Assembly (NCBI GenBank): GCA_001687465.1
Contig: LVLI01000305.1
Location: 62,001-126,000 of the forward strand
Direction: 5' to 3'
Source of the DNA: Halocafeteria seosinensis
Taxonomy: Eukaryota > Sar > Bigyra > Bicosoecida
DNA length: 64,000 bases
The notes under the pieces are model-generated. The model was not told the DNA's origin. It worked only from the letters and a program-made list of their open reading frames with translations, and searched no databases. How positions within the stretch are numbered: position 1 is the stretch's first letter; every line of letters begins with the position of its first letter. The position numbers were made by a program, and so were the translations under genes. Of this stretch, positions 57,999 to 64,000 are shown in pieces.

Positions 57999-60626
57999 TT
58001 ATTCAGCTTTGGGCTTTGCATTGGAGCTGGCGATACTGATGGACACATACGCAATCACAAGGGCTCCGGCAAGGGTGATGGCTGCAGTTACCAACGGGAC
58101 TAACGGGAAATCGGTCTGGTTGCCGATAGGTACGCTAAAGACGCTCTCATACGGCTTCACTTTCCGACTCAAACAAAAAGGATGCACCGGTGAATCTGGG
58201 AATGTTGACTCGTTGATAACCCTGGAGGAGTGCATAAACTTTTTATGATACTTTGGCACCCACGTTCCTACAGATACTGGCCAACCTGTTCGCTTAGTAA
58301 TGACGGGAATCAACTCTGTGCTTTCTCCGCATTGGAGAAACAATTTAGGATCCGGTATATAAGCCGATCCGTAACAACCTTCGAAGAGAGAGAATTGGCC
58401 GTTGGACTCAGTTGCGTTCGACGAGCAGCCAGCAGACTGGTATCGGAAGTGAATGGGCAGGCTGATGTGAGAATCGAGAACGCACATTTCGCCTTCGCAC
58501 ACAAACGTGGACCTCATACTGGCATTGGATGACTTAAGAGTAAACTGTGAAAAACCTTCCAAGGTAGTTCTATCAGAGTCGCCGACTCTCAGAGGCTGCT
58601 GAACAAGGACCTGGTGTTGAGCGGAGGCACTTGCAGGAAGCTCAACGTCGATATATCTTAAAAACGAAACTATATGAATAGAGCCACTTCTTTCAATCTC
58701 TCGCAGTTCATCCAGGTCAAAGTAAGTAGTTTTCTCTAGCCTTTGAGAGAGGACTATACTGCATGCATTGGGATCAATAACAGCAGACCGGGCAATACTG
58801 CCGCTTAATGAATACTCCATTTGGCGATGAAGACCTCCAGAAGAGAGCACGCGATTTGCGAAGTCAGCTTGCAGCTCGGGTCTCGAAGTCGACGGAACAT
58901 AACCTTGGGGGAAAATTGGAGAATAAGGAACAAGGGAAGAAAGCTGATAGGCGAATTTTTTCACTCCTAGTTCTGTTGCTGTCATAGAGTTAAGGAAATG
59001 TTCTCTCTTCAGCAGATGGGTGGTCTCCAAGTGTCCTAGCTCATTCAATCTATCCAGATGAGAGGCTACCTGTTTCGATAGAGGTTCTGGTAATTTCCAT
59101 TCTAGCGCTGTAATTATTCTGGAAGCTACATGGGAGTTGTCCTTCGTGTGGAACATAGCCAGTGATTGGTTGGGATAGATTCCGGGATGCAGAGTAGAGC
59201 GTTTGTCTTCCATGTAGGCTTGGGTCAAACCAATCTGAAGGGTAGAAGAATCAGCCTCAGGGACCGCTGTTTCTACTATCCGGATTATGACATTCCGGGG
59301 ATTCTCCGGATTTCTGGCCAATGTAACAAAACTGGATAGTGCTTGCCATTGTGAGGAATGAAGAATGAAATCCTTTGTTTGTTCAGCCACGAACGTCTCC
59401 AATACACCCATCTCGTCAAGTTTGCGATTCGCATGGAAGACTAAGGAATGCTGGTATAAACCTGGACAGTAGTCACTCTCAGAAAATATGACACTATCAT
59501 CTGCATCAATTTCAGTAATGTTGCCACCCCATCGTAGGCCATTTCGAGCTCCCGGGAACTGTTCACGCCAAACTGTTTCATCACCAGCCATTTTCTTAGC
59601 CTGATTCAACCCCTCCATCGAAGCCGTTGCTGTGCCAGGACTGACTGTTTGCGGTTGGTACCAGCTAAAAATTGATTTTGGGTAGCGCTTTTCCCTAGTG
59701 TATAAACGAGCTGGTATCTGAATGGGGTTGCGTATCTCTTGAGCCGGGCCTTTGGAACCTGAATAGTCGAGACTCAATGCTTTCGGCTCATTGCCGGAAG
59801 ATCGCTGACACAAGAGGCGACTTACCAAAGTAGGAGTGATTGCCAGCTGTAAACAGTCCTCTCAGCAAAGCGGATGTGATGTTCTGGATTGCCGAGGAAA
59901 CTTCCTCAACTTCTGCTTTGGTAGCGAGCTCGTGTTCTGCTACTCCTGCTATTCGCTGCGCCGGAAATTGTTCCAGGGCTCCAAAATACTCTAGTCGGCG
60001 ACGTTGATTCACTGCTGCAATATCATCTCCATCTGGAGCACAGATATGGAATGGAGGATGCTCCATTTCGTACTGTTCCATCATTTTAACAAATTCTCGG
60101 CGCTTTATAGCTTCTTCAGCATCTGTTTCTTCCTCTGCTTCATCCAAGTCCCGCCGTCGTAAGATTTTCGAGAAGTCACTGGGACAGTGAATCATATCGA
60201 TATCGATTGCTTTAAGAGACGAAGGAAACTGCATCCCATTCCGTCACCGTCAAAATTCAGTACGACGAGTGCATACATTAACCAATAAGATCTTACCTCT
60301 AACCCCGCCGGCAGCTCGAGTTCAAAGCTTCCATCATAGACGACTCCTCCAATGTCCCTGGCTTCCAGTTCTACATCTTCTCGTTGCCCCACCATATCGG
60401 CAAAGGTTGCGTTTTGTGTCCAGTATTTACGCAGTCTGGGGTTAGCTTCTTCCTCCACGGCCAACGTGGTTGCGTAGGAAGTCGGATCCCGTCTCAGAAA
60501 GTAGTGTATACTTTCATGCGGCCAGCTCAGGAGATCTGGAGTATCCTTCGCAGACTTCCCAGCCAGTGTTGGAGTGGCCATTACGAGCCCCATACACACA
60601 AGAAAGACAGTGAATGAAGCCGCCAT
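57999..60626 (-). CDS. PIGX: PIGX/PBN1-like subunit of GPI mannosyltransferase I
   Basis: PIG-X (Pbn1 in yeast) is the ER partner that stabilises PIG-M, the first GPI mannosyltransferase. Exons complement(57999..59779, 59826..60228, 60297..60626) give 837 residues. A signal peptide starts MAASFTVFLVCMGLVM. The PIG-X domain is in the last 280 residues: GGLHRQMEYSLSGS, CSIVLSQRLEKTTYFDLDEL, DVELPASASAQHQVLV, LPIHFRYQSAG, DPKLFLQCGE, SVFSVPIGNQTDFPL, then a single C-terminal membrane helix (VTAAITLAGALVIAYVSISI). The family pattern of a large lumenal part and one C-terminal helix is kept, but the protein is far longer than human PIG-X (about 258) because of a 550-residue N-terminal region I cannot assign. 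The exon 2-3 junction (AAAG acceptor) was chosen by phase. Confidence 0.75.
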
Positions 60627-60951
60627 CTTAGTCCTCTTTGGTGCGATGGTGGCTCTTCCTAAAATAAGAATCAAAACTAATCGTATCAACGGTACACGTG
60701 CTAAACAAACATGAAATAAGGTGCTATCAAGCTCTAGGCAGCATTGGGCTTGAATGAGCCCACAACAACGACGATAAAACCCTTCATACAGAAGCCCTAC
60801 CATGCTGTGGTTGAAGTTTGGGTACACAGCCGCGGAGAGGGTCTATACAGCGTCTATAAATAATGTTTGTCTCTTTTTCCACTTTCGAGTATATGTGCAT
60901 ACATGTATGCGTGTACCTATGGAAGAATCAGCGCAGTTCTGAGGGACGATA
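60627..60951. promoter_or_regulatory. Divergent intergenic region PIGX / membrane protein
   Basis: These 325 bases lie between two start codons pointing outward. They probably hold both promoters. No motif is assigned. Confidence 0.4.
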
Positions 60952-62909
60952 ATGCAGCAGCAGCACCAACAGGGAGCCCGTGCACCGCAGCAAGGGGCTT
61001 CTCACGAATACAAGAGTAGCGCTCCTGCAGATTGGGTTGCCGAGAAACAGTTCCAGCATGACCAACATAAGCGGATGAATGAGGAGGGGATGGAGGATGT
61101 GGAAATGGACGAGGAGGAAACGTGCAGTCTCTGTGCCTCAGCAGCCAATACCTGCTCCTCGGGACTTCTTCAGAGATGCTTTTCACGATGGGGCAAACGT
61201 ACCACAGTGGAAATTAAGATTCTCAAAGAAAGCCCATGGCAGCAGAAACTGTTCGTCGTCGTGGCTGTTCTACAAGGTACTGCTCGGTGTTTGCTTGTGC
61301 GTTGAAAATATGCACTATATTATCATGGGAGTCATGCGCCGTTTTGCAGTGGTGTATCTCCTGGCACAGTTGTTCTGGGATTTAGAATGTACCGAAAGAA
61401 AAGGAAGCGAGGATTCTGGTGGAGAACTATTAATACAGGACGTGCGGCTCCTAGTCATTCATATGGTGGTGTTGTCGCCAACAGCTCTTTACTTTGCAAT
61501 TGATGCGATACTGACAGATAATGTAAGCACATCATACGATGGTACTGGAGATAGTGGTTGCCGCTATTCACTACTAGTTATGTCAATTGTGAACAATTGT
61601 GCTCGTGCAGACTTCAGAATTGTTTGCCTTTTTATTCATGTCTCTGTTGTTACCAGCTCGGGTAATTTCGTTTGAGCTTGTCGACGGCCAGCAGGATTGT
61701 CCAGAGGGAGCGGATGTTGCCGGCTTTGTTCTCGCAGTTTTCACGGGTGTCTTCAACATTGTCTACTTTGCACTTCTATGTAACACTTATAGGGACTTGA
61801 GGCTTAAGCGATTTTATTCGCTTGGAGCTGTAAGTTTACGCTTGTCGAGTTGACACCTACCGTGTTAAGAGATGTTCGTCGTCGTGGACTGCTCGCAGGA
61901 TCCTAAAACAAGGGAGCTATACAGATTACATGAAAAATTCGACTCGATAAAGAAATTGGATGCTGTGATGGTGCTCTTGATTATGGCCACACTGATCTTC
62001 TTCGAGGCTTCAGCGAGCAATGATCGCGATCAAGCTACTCGGTTAACAATCATTATACTCCTGTTTTTGACCGAAATTCCGTTTGCTGTGGTTGGTTCTC
62101 AAGCGGTGGCTCGCTCAGATCCGTACCGTACCTATTTGTTTTGGGCGATCGCGATATTTTTGCCCGTCTTTGTGGTCACATTTGGAAGCGAAGCTGCTTC
62201 CGACTCGGCTCATTTTAATGAATTCAAAGAGAACAGTCGGGGAGAAGTGGACGTTGGTAGGTATGCCACAATGGTTGTTATAGGATCTGTATCAATAATT
62301 GTGAGGGCGTCGACAGTCATATTTAGCGTTCTACTCTACTTTAAGTACGGAACTCCACAATACCGAAAGATGCTCAAACTGGTGCAGGAAGGCGTGTTCA
62401 AATATAAGAGATATCTGAAGACTCGCCGGCCGTCGTCAAAGTCCGGAGATGATATCGGGGGAAAGTTCGTAGGTGAGCTAAGTCGGTCAAGTACTCGGGA
62501 GAGCCGAACCCCGAGTGATGCTTCGAGGGGAGAGAGTTTCTACGAAGATGTGGAGAGGTTCAGGGATATGGAAAATACAATGAGAGCACAATCGTTCGTT
62601 GCTCCTCCGTCGTCGATGGAGGACGATGTCATAGAGAATCCTCTCAGGGCTAACTCATATTCAAAAGAGGAGAACGGGTACAGTGAAGTCAACACAGATG
62701 TTCACAATCAGCGGACTAACTCCTCACACAGTAGCACCCAAGAAGCAATACAGGACTCGGGATACGGGCACGATTCAGTGAGTAGAGCTACCTCCAATCA
62801 CACAACGAGAGGGGGAAGTGGAAGGAACAAGAGATCTAAGAGACCTCAGTACGATGCCAGGGCCAAGGCGAAGAACTTCGAAAACTTTGCAGCTGAATTG
62901 GAAGAGTGA
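60952..62909 (+). CDS. Multi-pass membrane protein, family unknown
   Basis: Exons 60952..61276, 61350..61522, 61611..61829 and 61899..62909 give 575 residues, all in frame. A Gln/Glu-rich cytosolic leader of about 90 residues carries a cysteine group (ETCSLCASAANTCSS). About eight or nine hydrophobic helices follow (roughly 97-120, 142-160, 168-184, 197-214, 245-262, 272-285, 295-312, 340-360), among them LFVVVAVLQ, LLVIHMVVLSPTALYFAIDA, LDAVMVLLIMATLIFFEA, AIAIFLPVFVVTF. The C-terminal 170 residues are hydrophilic, Ser/Arg/Glu-rich, with many possible phosphosites and a basic KRSKRPQYDARAKAK. I do not recognise a transporter, receptor or channel signature. Topology (cytosolic N and long cytosolic tail) is inferred only from charge. 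Confidence 0.75.
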
Positions 62910-63562
62910 GAGAACATGATTGACGTGGAACGTGTATGCAAGATACACCAGACAGGCGCTGTCTCCATTGTGGATTCTATCCACTGGGGGTGAAGTGCTA
63001 CCGGATGTTAATCAGTGGTTGAGCACAGCATCAAGTTAGGAAGCTAAGGCACGGTGCGAACGTGTGTAACGATAACAAGGGTACCTATCATAAGTTGCGA
63101 ACGCGAAGACTCCGTTGCCGTAGTTGATTCGCTCATAATTTTTAAGCAATTCCAACCAGAGCCGAACTCAAACGAAATAAACTTGCAAAGCATGTTCTGC
63201 TAAAACATTTTTGTTCCCCGTGACGCATTCACTCTACAGTGTCCCGCTTCCTCGACTCAGCCTGAGCTCAGGAAAAGGAGTAAAGTATGGTACTACTGTC
63301 AGACAGTCTCAGCGTACCTACACGAAAAGAAGTTTCCAACAGCGTCGACTTGACCTATCTCCAAGTAATGATTGCACGGTTACGATTGACAATTGAGCGG
63401 GCTCAGCGGGGCTCATGCATACATCAAAGTGTTATATCACAGTGTAATGTGTCGTTATTATTCTGTACTATACCATAGAGGGACGCCGAGGTGTACGGTC
63501 GATACCCCGCGTTTTCTGCCGCTGTAAAAAGCGTCTGTTTGTGGGTGTAAACGCGGTGCACG
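62910..63562. other. Intergenic region upstream of VPS53
   Basis: These 653 bases lie between two plus-strand genes. No exon is supported. Confidence 0.4.
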
Positions 63563-64000
63563 ATGGCATCTTCTTCTTCAGGAGCTCATATAAGTACATC
63601 CTCAGGGAAAGGAGATCGACGGAATCGTGAAAATACGAATGGCACGAGTGCCAGTTGTAAGCGTGATCAATCTCTGATCACCCAGGATTTCAGTGATGAA
63701 GTGGAAGCGGTCTTTCGTCAAGTCTTCCCGAAATCCAAAGATGAATTAGATCTTCCCGATTTTGACGTCTACGACTATATTAACCGTAAATTCCCCGATG
63801 AGGATTCCCTTGGAGACTTGGATGATGAAATAGTTCGCTGTGACCACGAGATTGAGCAGCTGGACAAATCCATAGCATCGTCCGTCCGTGAACAAGCCAC
63901 CAATTCATCGAAGGCCGTCAAGGAAGTGGAAGATGCTAAACTCTCCATTAGTGAGCTGTTTTCCAAGATTTCTGAAATTAAGACAAAGTCTATCAACAGT
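63563..64000 (+). CDS. VPS53: VPS53, GARP/EARP tethering subunit (N terminus, runs off right edge)
   Basis: VPS53 is a CATCHR subunit of GARP (retrograde endosome-to-Golgi tethering) and EARP (endosomal recycling). The open frame from 63563 runs to the edge for 146 residues. After a Ser/Gly/Asn-rich leader of about 35 residues comes the family start: EAVFRQVFPKSKDELDLPDF, DVYDYINRKFPDEDSLGDLD, a coiled-coil with DDEIVRCDHEIEQLDKSI and VREQATNSSKAVKEVEDAK, then LFSKISEIKTK. This equals the VPS53 pattern of 'F-x-x-V-x-Y-I-N-x-x-F-P-x-E-x-S-L' and 'I-x-x-L-F-x-K-I-x-x-I-K'. No intron is seen so far. The remaining 650 or so residues are outside the window. Confidence 0.92.
   Translation, partial: MASSSSGAHISTSSGKGDRRNRENTNGTSASCKRDQSLITQDFSDEVEAVFRQVFPKSKDELDLPDFDVYDYINRKFPDEDSLGDLDDEIVRCDHEIEQLDKSIASSVREQATNSSKAVKEVEDAKLSISELFSKISEIKTKSINS

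Noticed and set aside
57999-60626. Initial thought that this gene was PIG-T of the GPI transamidase
   Set aside because: The conserved blocks near the C terminus fit PIG-X/Pbn1 and not PIG-T.

Overview
The window is nuclear DNA from a eukaryotic microbe. Nearly every gene is cut by short spliceosomal introns, mostly about 40-90 nt with a few of 190-330 nt. Donors are usually GTAAGT, GTATGT or GTACGT and acceptors end in CAG or TAG. Genes are packed on both strands, with some convergent stop codons only 17-24 nt apart. A SPEF1/CLAMP axonemal protein implies a flagellated stage, and HAP2/GCS1 and DMC1 imply meiotic sex. Tandem P2X-type channels, a villin-headpiece protein and a phosphodiester glycosidase suggest a free-living protist. 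I cannot place the lineage from sequence alone. All exon models are my own reading of frames and splice signals, without transcript data.

Layout, 1-15 kb: V-ATPase subunits a (minus, cut by the left edge) and A (plus) lie head to head. They are followed by SPEF1 and SKP1 (both minus) and a gene-poor stretch of 6.2-11.1 kb. That stretch holds a small secreted cysteine-rich protein and a decayed protein-primed DNA polymerase B of Polinton/plasmid type, which is split by a 261-bp inverted-repeat insertion. Ribosomal protein uL15 (RPL27A) follows.

Layout, 12-38 kb: two PH-domain/helical paralogues flank PIGQ of GPI-anchor synthesis. Next come a MAP kinase kinase, a heat-shock factor, the gamete fusogen HAP2, a small unknown gene and the recombinase DMC1. 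HAP2 and DMC1 point away from each other. The listerin E3 ligase LTN1 follows.

Layout, 39-64 kb: a GNB1L/Asa1-like WD40 protein, alpha-tubulin, two tandem P2X receptors, a 969-residue coiled-coil protein, a NAGPA-like glycosidase and a Siw14-type phosphatase. Then come a possible REC114-like meiotic protein, a TPR protein ending in a villin headpiece, PIGX/PBN1, a multi-pass membrane protein of unknown function, and the start of VPS53 at the right edge.

Recurring themes are vesicle acidification and traffic (V-ATPase, the PH/Sec6-like pair, VPS53), GPI anchors (PIGQ, PIGX), protein turnover (SKP1, LTN1) and a meiosis/fertilisation group (HAP2, DMC1, possibly REC114). These are dispersed housekeeping genes rather than one operon-like system. 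The most unusual items are the HAP2-DMC1 arrangement, the TPR-headpiece fusion, the cysteine-poor tandem P2X channels, the nested mobile DNA, and start codons that are split or closely followed by introns.
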